Part shown: positions 34,724 to 44,252 of the stretch, piece after piece
How the letters are laid out: every line of letters starts with the position of its first letter
Numbering within the stretch: the stretch's first letter is position 1
Assembly (NCBI RefSeq): GCF_000243275.1
Contig: NZ_CM001437.1
Span: 2,410,490 to 2,474,489, forward strand
Direction: 5' to 3'
Source of the DNA: Myroides odoratus DSM 2801
GTDB lineage: Bacteria > Bacteroidota > Bacteroidia > Flavobacteriales > Flavobacteriaceae
Length of the DNA: 64,000 nucleotides
Made by a program: the position numbers and the translations under genes
Notes under the pieces: generated by a model
Database searches by the model: none
What the model was told of the DNA's origin: nothing
Seen by the model: the letters and a program-made list of their open reading frames with translations, nothing else

Positions 34724-35488
34724 ATGAATTATAAGCAGTGGATAGTGGCTTCGGCGGCTTTGGTATTAGTTGGTGCAGGTATTGCCAAGAATTCAATTCA
34801 ATTTGATAGTTCATCCATTCAATTGGATGCTGATATAACAGAAAAAACAGAAACAGTAGAAAAAACGGAATTAACAGCAGAAGAAAGTTTTGCACTAAAA
34901 GCAAATACTCTTTTTCATACGTTAGATTTAAAAACATTTAATGCTCCTTCTGAAAAAGTATTTACTATGGCGTTGAAAGGCTATTTTAAAATGCAAGAAG
35001 AAGGGTTAATCAAAAATAATAAATTGACCATTGTTGATTTTAGTGTTTCTTCTACACAAAAAAGATTATGGGTGATTGATATGGAGAAAAATACAGTGCT
35101 ACTAGAATCTGTTGTTGCCCATGGCAAAAGAACAGGGGATGAGTTTGCAACTGCTTTTTCAAATCGAATCAATTCTCATATGAGCAGTTTAGGATTTTAT
35201 AAAACTGGAGAAACGTATCAAGGAAGCAATGGCTTTTCTATGCGTTTAGACGGATTGGAAAAAGGAATCAATGACAATGCACGTACTCGTGCGATTGTTG
35301 TACATGGCGCAGATTATGCCTCTCCTGCCTTAGCCTTAAAACAAGGTCGTTTAGGTAGAAGTTATGGTTGCCCTGCTGTTCCAAATGAAGTAAACAAAGA
35401 ATTAATCGAATTAATTAAAGAGGAGTCTTGTTTGTTTATTTACTCTACACAACAAGATTATTTAAAACAATCAAAATATTTAATCTAA
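34724..35488 (+). CDS. Murein L,D-transpeptidase catalytic-domain (YkuD_2) protein
   Basis: 254 residues from the ATG at 34724. One hydrophobic N-terminal segment (about 5-21) acts as signal or anchor. An Asp/Glu/Thr-rich linker follows, and a catalytic domain with VDFSVSSTQKRLWVIDM, VVAHGKRTGDEFATAFSN, VVHGADYAS and the cysteine motif GRLGRSYGCPAVP, the hallmark of the murein L,D-transpeptidase catalytic family. It should act on peptidoglycan in the periplasm. The longer frame to 34637 adds only an AT-rich hydrophobic stretch and is not used. It is the first of two L,D-transpeptidase-like genes within 3 kb. Confidence 0.9.
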   Translation: MNYKQWIVASAALVLVGAGIAKNSIQFDSSSIQLDADITEKTETVEKTELTAEESFALKANTLFHTLDLKTFNAPSEKVFTMALKGYFKMQEEGLIKNNKLTIVDFSVSSTQKRLWVIDMEKNTVLLESVVAHGKRTGDEFATAFSNRINSHMSSLGFYKTGETYQGSNGFSMRLDGLEKGINDNARTRAIVVHGADYASPALALKQGRLGRSYGCPAVPNEVNKELIELIKEESCLFIYSTQQDYLKQSKYLI

Positions 35489-35516
35489 TAGCATAGGATT
35501 CAACGAATAGTTGCTG

Positions 35517-35553
35517 AAAATGTCCAACGTACTCTGGTACGTTGGACATTTTT
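35517..35553 (+). terminator. Terminator of the L,D-transpeptidase gene
   Basis: TGTCCAACGTAC pairs with GTACGTTGGACA around TCTG, extended by A and T tracts, 30 bases past the stop. Confidence 0.88.
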
Positions 35554-35683
35554 ATTTTAAAAAAAATCTGATTTTTTGATACAGGAAGGTCTACTTTTTG
35601 TTACTTTTAAATGACTATAAGTGGAAATTGCATGTGATGCACTGTAGGACCAACGATAGTATTACTTAAAAAAAAATAAAGCG

Positions 35684-36142
35684 ATGAAAAAAATCAGTTT
35701 ATGTTTACTTGCAACTCCTTTGTTGCTTTTGTCTTGCAAACAAGGAGATTCAACGACAAAAGGAGCAGAGCCCAACCAAACAAGTGAGGTTACTCAGACG
35801 CAATCCACACAAGATCATGGTGGACTAATTGGACAAAAAGGAATTCTAACGTACCCTGATTTTAAAGCAGAGGTAACGTATTTGTCAGAAAATCAATTGC
35901 ATTGGAAAACCACAAATGCAGAGGGAGTGGTTTCAGAAGGAACGGAAACAATGAGTTATAAAAAAATAGGGGATCACCTGTTTTTTATTAATTGGATTGA
36001 ACGCGATGGCTTAACGGTTAGTCAGGTTATCGATATGCAAAAAGGAAGCGTTGATGCTTTTCTGAGCTATGCAGATGAAACAAGCAGCCAAGGAAAGCGA
36101 AGTGCAAATTTTATTCAAGGAACTTTTCAGTTGGTAAAATAA
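35684..36142 (+). CDS. Small lipoprotein, MoaF-like
   Basis: 152 residues with a lipoprotein signal (MKKISLCLLATPLLLLSC). A Thr/Gln/Ser-rich linker (about 21-47) is followed by one beta-barrel domain: LTYPDFKAEVTYLSENQLHWKT, HLFFINWIERDGLTVSQVIDMQKGSVDAFLSY and a C-terminal RSANFIQGTFQLV. That order resembles the MoaF-like domain of lipocalin fold, for which the function is not firmly known. Single gene with its own terminator. Confidence 0.75.
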   Translation: MKKISLCLLATPLLLLSCKQGDSTTKGAEPNQTSEVTQTQSTQDHGGLIGQKGILTYPDFKAEVTYLSENQLHWKTTNAEGVVSEGTETMSYKKIGDHLFFINWIERDGLTVSQVIDMQKGSVDAFLSYADETSSQGKRSANFIQGTFQLVK

Positions 36143-36150
36143 AAGATAAA

Positions 36151-36183
36151 AAAATAGCCCCTGATTTCAGGGGCTATTTTTTT
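36151..36183. terminator. Bidirectional terminator between convergent genes
   Basis: AAATAGCCCCTGA and TCAGGGGCTATTT pair around TT, flanked by A and T tracts. It serves the lipoprotein gene and the reverse-strand L,D-transpeptidase. Confidence 0.85.
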
Positions 36184-36199
36184 ATATCTAAGGAGATTC

Positions 36200-37793
36200 T
36201 TATTTATTTAAACGCTTGTAAAGCTCTTCGTCATACTTATAGATATCTTTGAAATAGGTGAACTTTCCATGGGTGTCTACTTGTACTGTCCAGTACAACA
36301 AATGAACATCAATTGGGTTTTCACTTACTTTGATACTCTTGGTATCTTGAGAAGCAATAATCTTATCAACTTCCTCTTTGGTAAGATCTGGAGCTGCTAG
36401 TTCAAAAATATAACTGGTTAAATCAAAAGGATCTTGTACACGTACACATCCCGAACTCAGATTTCTGTCGTTGCGTGCAAACCCCCATTGACTTGGTGTA
36501 TCATGGAGATAAACCGCATGGTTGTTTTGAAATAGAAACTTGACACGCCCCAACGTATTCCCTGGTCCACCTTTTTGTACATAACGGTAGGAAGTCCCTT
36601 TACTCGCATCCCAGTTTTCTGGAGTAACTACTTTTCCTTGGCTGTTGTAAATCGTAAAATTCAACCTTGAAAAATAAGATAAATCGTTACTCGCTTTGGG
36701 TACCAAATCATTTTTCTTGATGGTTGGTGGTACAGTCCAAGTCGGGTTCAAGACAACAGTTGTCAAGGTTGAGCTTAAAATTGGTGTTTTACGCGCAGCT
36801 GTTCCCACAACAACTTTGTGTTGTCGAATTGTATCTTGATTGGACACTGAAACTAAGCTATACGCGGGAATATTCACCAAAATATAATTGGATGAAAATT
36901 CTCTCGGAAACCAACGCCAACGTTCTAAATTGACGATAATTTTTTCTTTTAAAGCATTTTCATCGCGCAACATAGCCTCAATGGTTTTCGTATCGGTAAA
37001 GCCCGTAACACTGAGTTTCTTCTGGGTTTGAAAGGCCTTAATGGATTGAGCTGTCGCTTGATTGTAAATTGCATCGGTCTGTATGCTATCCGCCAATTGA
37101 TTTAAGAAAATCAAGTGTTTTTTAACGGCAACAAGCTCCGGAATCGTATCGTTAATTTTACCTTGTTTAAACGGTTTTAAACTGTCTTTTTCCAACGCAT
37201 AGTAAGCAGATAATTTTTTCCTTAATTGCGTGTATACCGGTTGTTTGGTTCGAATACTGTCATAGGTTAATGCAACATTTTCATGCTCTAAGGCCAAAAG
37301 CATCGTGGCACTGGTATTTAATGGCTTTGGGGTTATTTCCCAATCCCCCATACAAGCGCTTAGCTCTAACACTTCCATTGAATAGGTTGTCTAACGTATT
37401 GACATACATCGTAGAAAATAAAAAATCCGCTTGAATTTTATCTGTTTCATTGAGTTGTTCATACGTCGCATCTAAATCCACGAGCTGGTGTATTTCTTTT
37501 GACGCAATTTTGATTCCATCATTCTGGAGATCGCGCACACTTTCTAAGAGTTGCTGTCTGTTGGCAGCATTAAACCAGCCTAAATGGTAGTCATTGGTCT
37601 TGTAAAAAAGACGAACTTCTTCTTGAAGTGCACTGGTTTGAAGGGAATCAAATTGGATGCTGGGAACTTCATTCAAAGCCTCAACAACTTCATTTTCACC
37701 ATAGACGACTCGCATGGCTTGCTTGCTTCGCTCACCACAAGAGGAAAGCACACAAGTAAGCAATACGGTTGGGAGTACTAATTTCTTAATCAT
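36200..37793 (-). pseudogene. Frameshifted L,D-transpeptidase of the YcbB/LdtD type
   Basis: Two overlapping frames make one gene. The first (from 37793) gives a lipoprotein signal (lipobox LSSC) and the helical N-terminal scaffold to RAKRLYG. The second resumes at GDWEITPKPLNTS and continues through a peptidoglycan-binding-like stretch (SIKAFQTQKKLSVTGFTDTKTI) and the YkuD domain, whose catalytic motif HDTPSQWGFARNDRNLSSGCVRV is intact. The break is a G5 run (complement 37345-37349); one G fewer joins the halves into 530 residues. The enzyme would form 3-3 crosslinks in murein. A -7 box TATTTTTG sits at 37811-37818. Confidence 0.9.
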
Positions 37794-37810
37794 ATAGCAA
37801 GATTATAAAC

Positions 37811-37818
37811 CAAAAATA
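37811..37818 (-). promoter_or_regulatory. -7 promoter box for the YcbB-like gene
   Basis: Reverse-strand TATTTTTG, 17 bases upstream of the start codon. Confidence 0.55.
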
Positions 37819-37968
37819 ATGAAAATAATTTACATTTAAGATATGATTGTTGTTTGAGTTGATGCGGAAGTCCTAAAATGAAAGAAATAAAATATTTTTT
37901 TCAGAAAGTTTGAAACCGGTCTGTTTTGTATCTTTAAACCGGACTAGAAACGAATTGGAATCCTCTCC

Positions 37969-37976
37969 TACATTTG
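37969..37976 (+). promoter_or_regulatory. -7 promoter box for the TonB receptor
   Basis: TACATTTG matches the consensus, 27 bases upstream of the ATG at 38004. Confidence 0.5.
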
Positions 37977-38003
37977 CAGCATACAAATTAATATTGAATA
38001 CTT

Positions 38004-39887
38004 ATGAAACGTCAATTTTATGTAGCCTTAACGCTTTGTAGCTTTTTATCTGTAGCTGGTTATGCACAAGAAAAAAGCACCACAACGGTTGAGGATAATA
38101 TGGAAGAAATTGTAATTTACAATCAGCGATTACAGCTTCCAAGTACTTTAAAGAATAGAAATATTACAGTCGTTGGACAGGATCAAATCAAGCAATTACC
38201 GGTGAGTTCAGTTAATGAGTTATTGAGTTTTGTGGCTGGGGTGGACTTGAGACAACGTGGTCCTAATGGAACACAAGCCGATTTGAGTATTGATGGGGGA
38301 AGTTTTGAGCAGAATGTTTTGTTGTTGAACGGGCAAAAGATTTCAGATCCACAAACGGGACACAATTCACTGAATATTCCGATTCCATTAGAGGCTGTAG
38401 AACGCATTGAAATTGTACGTGGACCTTCAGCGCGCTTGTATGGAGTAAATAGCTTGACTGGTGTGGTGAATATCGTGACGAAAAACCCAAAGAAGGATGG
38501 AGTCTTTGCGGCTATGTACGGAGGTACGAGCTTTAAAAAAGACAAAGAAGAGGATCACAATGAAACCTATAACAACCGAGGGGTTCAAGTAGGGGGAACG
38601 CTAGTGCGTGCCAAAGATAATCACTTGCTATTCGCTAGTCATGATTCAGGAAGTGGGTACCGCTACAACACCGCTTACCACAACAACAAAGTATTTTATC
38701 AAGGAAATATTGTTCCCAATGATCAAAATGCGATCATGATTTTGGCCGGACATGCGAATAGTTCTTTTGGTGCAAATGGTTTTTATGCCGCACCAGGAGA
38801 TAAAGAATCGAAAGAAATTGTCAGTACGACTATGTTGAATTTGAGTTCTCGTCATTATTTATCTGATCGTTTGACATTCATGCCTAGTATAGCGTATCGC
38901 TATAACTTTGATGATTATCGCTATTATCGCCAGCGTTTGGATGTTGCAAGAAGTAGACATTATACGCATGCAATTACCTCAAATGTCAATGGAGAATATA
39001 CCGCAGATTATGGGAAATTTACATTTGGAGGTGAAATGCGTTATGAAGAAATTAATTCAACCAACATTGGGGATCACAGTAAAAGCAATTACGGATTCTT
39101 TGCTGCTTTTCAACGCGATTGGTTCGAGAAGTTAGATGTGAATATTGGCGCTTATGTCAATTATAATACAAAATATGGATGGGAGTTTTTCCCAGGAATT
39201 GATGCGAGTTATAACTTTAACCCGCATTGGCAAGCTACGTTTAACGCTGGAACGGCTAGTAGAATTCCTTCGTTTACGGATTTATACTTAGATCAACGTC
39301 CAGGCAATGTTGGAAATCCAGATTTAACTCCAGAGAAAGCGTATCAAGTTGAGGTGGGAGGGAAGTATAGAAAGGATCGCTTTCAGGCGGAAGCTTTTGT
39401 CTTCTACCGCGATATTGATGACTTCGTAGATTGGATTCGCGTGGATATGAATCAACCCTACCAACCGTATAATGCGTCTAAGAATAAAACAAAAGGAGCC
39501 AATACTGCCTTGCGTTATCGCCTGGGTGATGAGGTGAATATCTGGAACTTAGGACTTTCATATACGTACCTATCTCCAACGATTGAAAATAAATCAGCAG
39601 AAGCAGGAATGCTTTCTAAATATTCTTTAGAAAGTTTAAAACACCAAGTCGTGGGAACTGTAAACTATACGCATGATAAGTTTAGTATAACCTTAGCAAA
39701 TCGATTCAACGAACGATTGACGTATAAGAGTTATTGGATTACGGATATTCGTCTGAACTATGCCTTGGATAAGCTAAAGTTCTATATAGATGCTCAGAAT
39801 ATATTTGACACAACCTATATTGAGGCAGGCGCAGTGCCAATGCCTGGTAGATGGTTCACTTTAGGAATAAAGTTTGATGGGCTGTAA
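38004..39887 (+). CDS. TonB-dependent outer-membrane receptor
   Basis: 627 residues. Sec signal peptide (to about AQ-22), plug domain (about 48-160; SVNELLSFVAGVDLRQRGPNGTQADLSI, then VERIEIVRGPSARLYG), and a 22-strand-type barrel ending in an aromatic residue run (PGRWFTLGIKF). It imports an unknown substrate such as a siderophore, cobalamin or metal complex with TonB energy. The size and the RGPNGTQAD pattern resemble the BtuB/CirA-like group, but no SusD partner or transport gene is adjacent. Single gene. Confidence 0.93.
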   Translation: MKRQFYVALTLCSFLSVAGYAQEKSTTTVEDNMEEIVIYNQRLQLPSTLKNRNITVVGQDQIKQLPVSSVNELLSFVAGVDLRQRGPNGTQADLSIDGGSFEQNVLLLNGQKISDPQTGHNSLNIPIPLEAVERIEIVRGPSARLYGVNSLTGVVNIVTKNPKKDGVFAAMYGGTSFKKDKEEDHNETYNNRGVQVGGTLVRAKDNHLLFASHDSGSGYRYNTAYHNNKVFYQGNIVPNDQNAIMILAGHANSSFGANGFYAAPGDKESKEIVSTTMLNLSSRHYLSDRLTFMPSIAYRYNFDDYRYYRQRLDVARSRHYTHAITSNVNGEYTADYGKFTFGGEMRYEEINSTNIGDHSKSNYGFFAAFQRDWFEKLDVNIGAYVNYNTKYGWEFFPGIDASYNFNPHWQATFNAGTASRIPSFTDLYLDQRPGNVGNPDLTPEKAYQVEVGGKYRKDRFQAEAFVFYRDIDDFVDWIRVDMNQPYQPYNASKNKTKGANTALRYRLGDEVNIWNLGLSYTYLSPTIENKSAEAGMLSKYSLESLKHQVVGTVNYTHDKFSITLANRFNERLTYKSYWITDIRLNYALDKLKFYIDAQNIFDTTYIEAGAVPMPGRWFTLGIKFDGL

Positions 39888-40000
39888 ACTATACGGATGT
39901 TTGAGTTAGTTGTTTATTGAAGATGGGAGAAGAGAAATTAGAAAAGAGTATACTCCGTTCTGATTTCCTTCTCCCATTTTCTATTTAGGTTTGTTTTTTG

Positions 40001-40080
40001 TGAGGTAAGGGTTAGGAGTTATGGGTTAGGAGTTATGGGTTAGGAGTTATGGGTTAGGAGTTATGGGTTATGGGGTAAGG
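40001..40080 (+). repeat. 14-base tandem repeat, GTTAGGAGTTATGG unit
   Basis: The unit is repeated about four times after a partial copy, with a TTATGGGG tail. It is built from the same words as the array at 22468-22548. Confidence 0.85.
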
Positions 40081-40086
40081 GACGAC

Positions 40087-40175
40087 ACCTTCTCACCACC
40101 TCACCAATCTCACCGTCTCACCAATCTCACCGCCTCACCTTCTCACCAATCTCACCAATCTCACCGCCTCACCCT
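40087..40175. repeat. CTCACC-word tandem repeat
   Basis: About a dozen CTCACC words spaced by AAT, GT, GC or TT (CTCACCAAT, CTCACCGC) fill the space up to the WG-repeat gene. A short reverse complement copy with the same order of spacers is seen at 52608-52630. Confidence 0.85.
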
Positions 40176-40178
40176 CTG

Positions 40179-40841
40179 TTAATCCGATATTTTCATTCCT
40201 TTTTTATTAATGGTAAAAGCGCGGAATTTCACTTCCACTTGTGCTTGTCCATTTTCAAAATTACTAGCATACTCATATTGAAAGGGAATCATAACTTTGC
40301 CTTGGTTATTGATATAACCGAATAAATTGTCTTTAGAGGCTAATGCAAGTCCCTCGGAGAAATTACCGACAAACTCATACGAAGCGGGAATTACTTTATC
40401 TCCAGTGGTGGAGAAAAAGCCCCATACACCTCCTTCATAATAAGCAATTCGCTCCTCACTACTCGTTTGTAATTCTTCATAGATGTAAGGAATGACAACC
40501 TCTCCTTTGTCATTAATTGCCCCTTGATACCCTTCAAAGGTTACAATAGAAACATTATCAACAAAAGATTCTATTTGATGAAACAAAGGTTCAATAAACA
40601 ATTCCCCTGTTTTTGTTTTAATCCCAAAAAGAGACAATTCAGGGTCTTGAAACCAACGTAAATTATTGGCAAATTTAAAATCTGGATCGTTTTTTAAATC
40701 AATAAAAACAGTATCCGAAGTCGCTTGAAGTAAAGGAATAAGGTTTTCATTCCAAGCGCTTTTAGCTTCACTCGCTCGAAGCGGAGAACTAAAGGTGCAA
40801 TGAAGTCCGACAAAAAGACTAATTGCAAAAAGGTGTTTCAT
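40179..40841 (-). CDS. WG repeat-containing exported protein
   Basis: 220 residues with a signal peptide (to about residue 24). At least four WG/KWG-like repeats follow: LFGIKTKTGELFIEPLFHQIESF, YQGAINDKGEVVIPYIYEEL, VWGFFSTTGDKVIPASYEFVGNFSEGLA and LFGYINNQGKVMIPFQYEYASNF. Such repeats form a small beta-propeller-like fold of unknown function. The stop lies 3 bases past the CTCACC array. Confidence 0.88.
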   Translation of the reverse strand: MKHLFAISLFVGLHCTFSSPLRASEAKSAWNENLIPLLQATSDTVFIDLKNDPDFKFANNLRWFQDPELSLFGIKTKTGELFIEPLFHQIESFVDNVSIVTFEGYQGAINDKGEVVIPYIYEELQTSSEERIAYYEGGVWGFFSTTGDKVIPASYEFVGNFSEGLALASKDNLFGYINNQGKVMIPFQYEYASNFENGQAQVEVKFRAFTINKKGMKISD

Positions 40842-40869
40842 AAAGTGGTTGATTTTAAATCGTTTTGCA

Positions 40870-41625
40870 CTATTCAGGTTTTCTGTAAAAAGTTGTTCCG
40901 CTAGCCTGTGCTTTCGGAAAAATAGTCATATCTGCTAATTGTACGTGATCGGGTTGATTGATTGCGTATGCAATTGCTTGTGCAATATCATCTGCACTTA
41001 ATGGATCATATCCTTTGTATACTTGATCTGCTTTCGATTGATCTCCTTTAAATCGCACCATAGAAAATTCGGTTTCTACAGCACCAGGTGCTACATTCGT
41101 TACTTTGATTCCTTTGGTATTTAAGTCAATGCGCAAACCTTTTGAAATGGATTCGACAGCAGCTTTTGAAGCACAATATACAGCTCCATTCGCATAAGTT
41201 TCTTTCCCTGCAATAGAAGATAAATTTACAATATGTCCTCCTCGATTGTGTTGTAATAGCAACGGTAAAACGGCTTTAGTGACGTAAATTAACCCTTTCA
41301 CATTGATATCAATCATCGCTTCTAAATCTTCAATAGCGGCATCTTGAAAGGAAGACAAGCCATGTGCATTTCCAGCATTGTTGATTAGGATGTCGATATC
41401 TTTCCAAGCCTCAGGTAAAGAAGCAACAGCCTGAAAAACTTCTTCTTTGTTGCGAACTTCAAAGGTTAAGATATGGGTTTCAGTCGTTTGATTTAATTCT
41501 TGCGCTAATGCTTCTAATCGCTCTTTTCTTCTTCCACAAAGTATTAAACGATGATTGGGTGCTAATGCTTTGGCTGTAGCTTGCCCAATACCTGAAGATG
41601 CTCCTGTGATAAATACTGTTTTCAT
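40870..41625 (-). CDS. Short-chain dehydrogenase/reductase
   Basis: 251 residues, classical SDR. Cofactor motif TGASSGIG (7-14), NNAG (82-85), catalytic S137 region (NLSSIAG), and YCASK with Y150 and K154. GRRKER after the second strand suggests preference for NADP. The family resembles the YdfG/serine-3-dehydrogenase group, but the substrate is unknown. It begins 12 bases after the AsmA-like gene, so the two are cotranscribed. The ATG at 41625 is used; the longer frame would overlap that gene. Confidence 0.92.
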   Translation of the reverse strand: MKTVFITGASSGIGQATAKALAPNHRLILCGRRKERLEALAQELNQTTETHILTFEVRNKEEVFQAVASLPEAWKDIDILINNAGNAHGLSSFQDAAIEDLEAMIDINVKGLIYVTKAVLPLLLQHNRGGHIVNLSSIAGKETYANGAVYCASKAAVESISKGLRIDLNTKGIKVTNVAPGAVETEFSMVRFKGDQSKADQVYKGYDPLSADDIAQAIAYAINQPDHVQLADMTIFPKAQASGTTFYRKPE

Positions 41626-41636
41626 ATGCGATTGTG

Positions 41637-43925
41637 TTATAAAATAGTTTGTTTTAGACCTTGTAAAATACATAACCAAAGGTAATTGAAAAAAGACTTT
41701 TCTTCTATGCGATTTACCTTTTTTATCTCAACTTCTTTGAACTCCCCAGCGGAGTTTTTGTGAATGAACCAATTACCTACTTTAGATAGTATTTTTCGTT
41801 TCTTTTCTCCATTTTTTCGGTATAAAGTAACCTTTAAATCCTTGTAATTCATACCGAAAGTACCCGTTGCTACTTTGTTATTCCCCGTGAAATTGAATTT
41901 AACTAAATCTAAATTCCCTTCGGTAGAGGCTTTCACATAAGGCTGTAAGAACGGTTGCATGGCTGTAGCAGGGAAGTTTTTAATGGTTCCACTAATGCGA
42001 AAATCGTCTGAGCGATTCAAAACATTAAAAGACCAGTTGACTTGTAACGGTGCAGCATTCATAAAACTAGCCTGAATAGCCAATGTGGTCGTCGGTAATT
42101 TCGTTTGTTTATACCCGCTGTATACATTTTGAATGGAAGCATTGAAATTCCCAAAAGTTAACTTTCCTGGTGCAACCGCCTTTTGATCGTATTCTTCATA
42201 TTCTAAAGTAGAATTGACAATATCTACCTTTTTTAGCTCCAATGTAAATGGAATATCACGTAGTTTTTTGCTAAACAAAGGTTTTATACTCATATTAAAT
42301 GTCGGCGTTTTATCGCGGAATATATTGGCATTAATATGGTCCAAGCGAACGTGATCCGCTTTGAAGAATAGCACATCTTGGGGGTCAAATCCCCAAGTAT
42401 AATTGGAAAGGGTGATGGCTTTGGTTTTAACCGTAAAAATATCATCCGCATAGGTGAACATGCGCACCATCGTTTTGCGATTGTATTTAGGGGTAAGCTC
42501 CAAATTAGTACAAGTTAATGTCGTATTATGCCCTTGTATTTTATCAATTTTAATGTCGTAAAAACGACCGGTATTCCATTGAATCGCTTCAGATGAAAAT
42601 GAAATTTCTTTGTAACGTACCGGAATCTTATTGGCTAACGTCTGTGCATCGAGGTGAATTTGCTCAATAGAGGCTTGAACTCCTTTGGTCTGCAAGACAA
42701 CCGTGCGATCTTTTCCTTTTGTAGAAGTAAAACTTCCCTCTTGGAGGGATAGGGTATCAATTTGTACTAAATCGTCAAAAAACACATCTACCTTTTGGGT
42801 TTTGGGTTTTGTTTTCTGTTGAGATTGATGCAAATGGATATCCGGGTGTACTACCTGAATGGCTCCAATGTGTAATTCTTCTTTGGCTTTGTTTGCTACG
42901 CGTTTTAGATGTAAGCTTCCTCGTTTAATTAACCATTGATTGAGTGAATTAATAGTAATGCTATCCATATCAATAGTCGCAATGGTCAAATCAAAAGGTA
43001 AAAGCTTAGGATTGACAGCGGTCTTGACTTCTTTTTTGCGGGTGGATAATGCATTTTCTTCTACTACGACATCCACAGCAGGTGTCTGAATTTGGTCAAT
43101 ATGCAAGTAGAAATCCTCCTGATTTTTGTAGCCCCAGTCAGTTCCTTTTAATAGCAAAGAAGGAGTGTCGATGGTTAAGAGACGATGTGGTAAATCGGCC
43201 TTATCCTTGGCTGTTGTCAACGGTTCAAGTAAAAGGCGCGTAGTGCTAATTTGATTGGGATTGACTTGAATCCCGTGAATCGTTAACTGTTGAGAATCTG
43301 ACACTAAACTGCGTACAGAATCACAAGAAATAATATAATCTTTATAGGTAAAGGGCATAGGTTTATCTTGGGTTTCAACGCCAAAGTGAATCCCTTTAAG
43401 TTCTGCGCTAAAGTTGTGTACTTCATGTAAACGAAGGTTTTTCTCCACATCGTGTATCAAAACATGGGCTTGTTTCACCGCAATCGTTTTGATATCAATA
43501 GCTTGAATAAACTGAAGGGGTGGTGCAGGCGTTGTATCTTTTGGAGTCGGATGTTGGAACAGTTGAATATCGGGTTGAATGATCGTAATTCCTTCTGCTG
43601 CGAGGTGATGTTTTTTGATTAAATCCCAGAGGCCTACTTGCTTGATATCAATCTGCTTTAATTTACCTTTGAGGTAGGACAGCGTATCCGTTACCGTCGT
43701 AGCCTTGGGTTGAATGTCGATGTCTTGGATGCTTAACTTTCGCTCAGCAATCGAATAGTGAACGGATTGATAAGTTAAATCATAAGGGGAGTCGTTTTTT
43801 TCTGCGATGATTGTAGGTAAATACTGATTCAGGACATAGTTGATTATCCACTGACCCGAACAATATACTACCACAATAAGGATGAAAATACCCCCTATTA
43901 TTTTATGTTTCTTTTTCAATCGCAT
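41637..43925 (-). CDS. AsmA-like membrane-anchored protein
   Basis: 762 residues: a Lys-rich N-terminus and one membrane helix (about 9-27), followed by a very long run of beta strands with internal repetition (DIKTIAVKQAHVLIHDVEKNL, then TIDMDSITINSL). It resembles AsmA/DUF748 repeat proteins, some of which bridge the inner and outer membrane to move lipids. The identity is by architecture only. A reverse-strand TATCTTTG (43951-43958) is its -7 box. The SDR gene follows by 12 bases. Confidence 0.75.
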   Translation of the reverse strand: MRLKKKHKIIGGIFILIVVVYCSGQWIINYVLNQYLPTIIAEKNDSPYDLTYQSVHYSIAERKLSIQDIDIQPKATTVTDTLSYLKGKLKQIDIKQVGLWDLIKKHHLAAEGITIIQPDIQLFQHPTPKDTTPAPPLQFIQAIDIKTIAVKQAHVLIHDVEKNLRLHEVHNFSAELKGIHFGVETQDKPMPFTYKDYIISCDSVRSLVSDSQQLTIHGIQVNPNQISTTRLLLEPLTTAKDKADLPHRLLTIDTPSLLLKGTDWGYKNQEDFYLHIDQIQTPAVDVVVEENALSTRKKEVKTAVNPKLLPFDLTIATIDMDSITINSLNQWLIKRGSLHLKRVANKAKEELHIGAIQVVHPDIHLHQSQQKTKPKTQKVDVFFDDLVQIDTLSLQEGSFTSTKGKDRTVVLQTKGVQASIEQIHLDAQTLANKIPVRYKEISFSSEAIQWNTGRFYDIKIDKIQGHNTTLTCTNLELTPKYNRKTMVRMFTYADDIFTVKTKAITLSNYTWGFDPQDVLFFKADHVRLDHINANIFRDKTPTFNMSIKPLFSKKLRDIPFTLELKKVDIVNSTLEYEEYDQKAVAPGKLTFGNFNASIQNVYSGYKQTKLPTTTLAIQASFMNAAPLQVNWSFNVLNRSDDFRISGTIKNFPATAMQPFLQPYVKASTEGNLDLVKFNFTGNNKVATGTFGMNYKDLKVTLYRKNGEKKRKILSKVGNWFIHKNSAGEFKEVEIKKVNRIEEKSFFNYLWLCILQGLKQTIL

Positions 43926-43950
43926 AGTTAGGTGTTAAAAACTGTTTACT

Positions 43951-43958
43951 CAAAGATA
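43951..43958 (-). promoter_or_regulatory. -7 promoter box for the AsmA-like/SDR operon
   Basis: Reverse-strand TATCTTTG, 26 bases upstream of the start codon. Confidence 0.55.
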
Positions 43959-44217
43959 CCATTTTAGTTACTTATTTGTGTAAAGATGTTTCAATTTTGT
44001 TTGGCTTTACATCAGCTAAAAACTTGTTTTACTATTGATTAAGAGCTCTGTTTTATATTTAGCAGTCGTAGTATAAAAACAAAGGTATAGTTTATGTTAT
44101 AGGGTCAAATAACAGCAAATTTTAGATTTATAGGCTGTATATGCTTGTACAGTGAAGAAATTGATGAGGTATTCCAATCAAGAAGAAAAGGAATCATTCG
44201 TATTGGAGGTATTATAT
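43959..44217. other. Intergenic region without a clear gene
   Basis: AT-rich. A short forward reading ending near 44219 (EEIDEVFQSRRKGIIRIG, no start codon) may be the tail of a lost gene, but it is too short to call. Confidence 0.4.
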
Positions 44218-44248
44218 AAAAAAAGAGAACCATTGGTTCTCTTTTTTT
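44218..44248 (-). terminator. Terminator of the pentapeptide-repeat gene
   Basis: AAAAGAGAACC pairs with GGTTCTCTTTT around a three-base loop, just past the reverse-strand stop at 44253. Confidence 0.8.
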
Positions 44249-44252
44249 ATGT

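Noticed and set aside
36200..37378. The C-terminal L,D-transpeptidase frame starting at its own ATG (37378)
   Set aside because: That start lies within the upstream frame, out of phase by one base, and would remove the export signal that the periplasmic enzyme needs.
40001..40175. The tandem arrays as a CRISPR
   Set aside because: Units are only 6-14 bases and there are no unique spacers of 30 bases or so.
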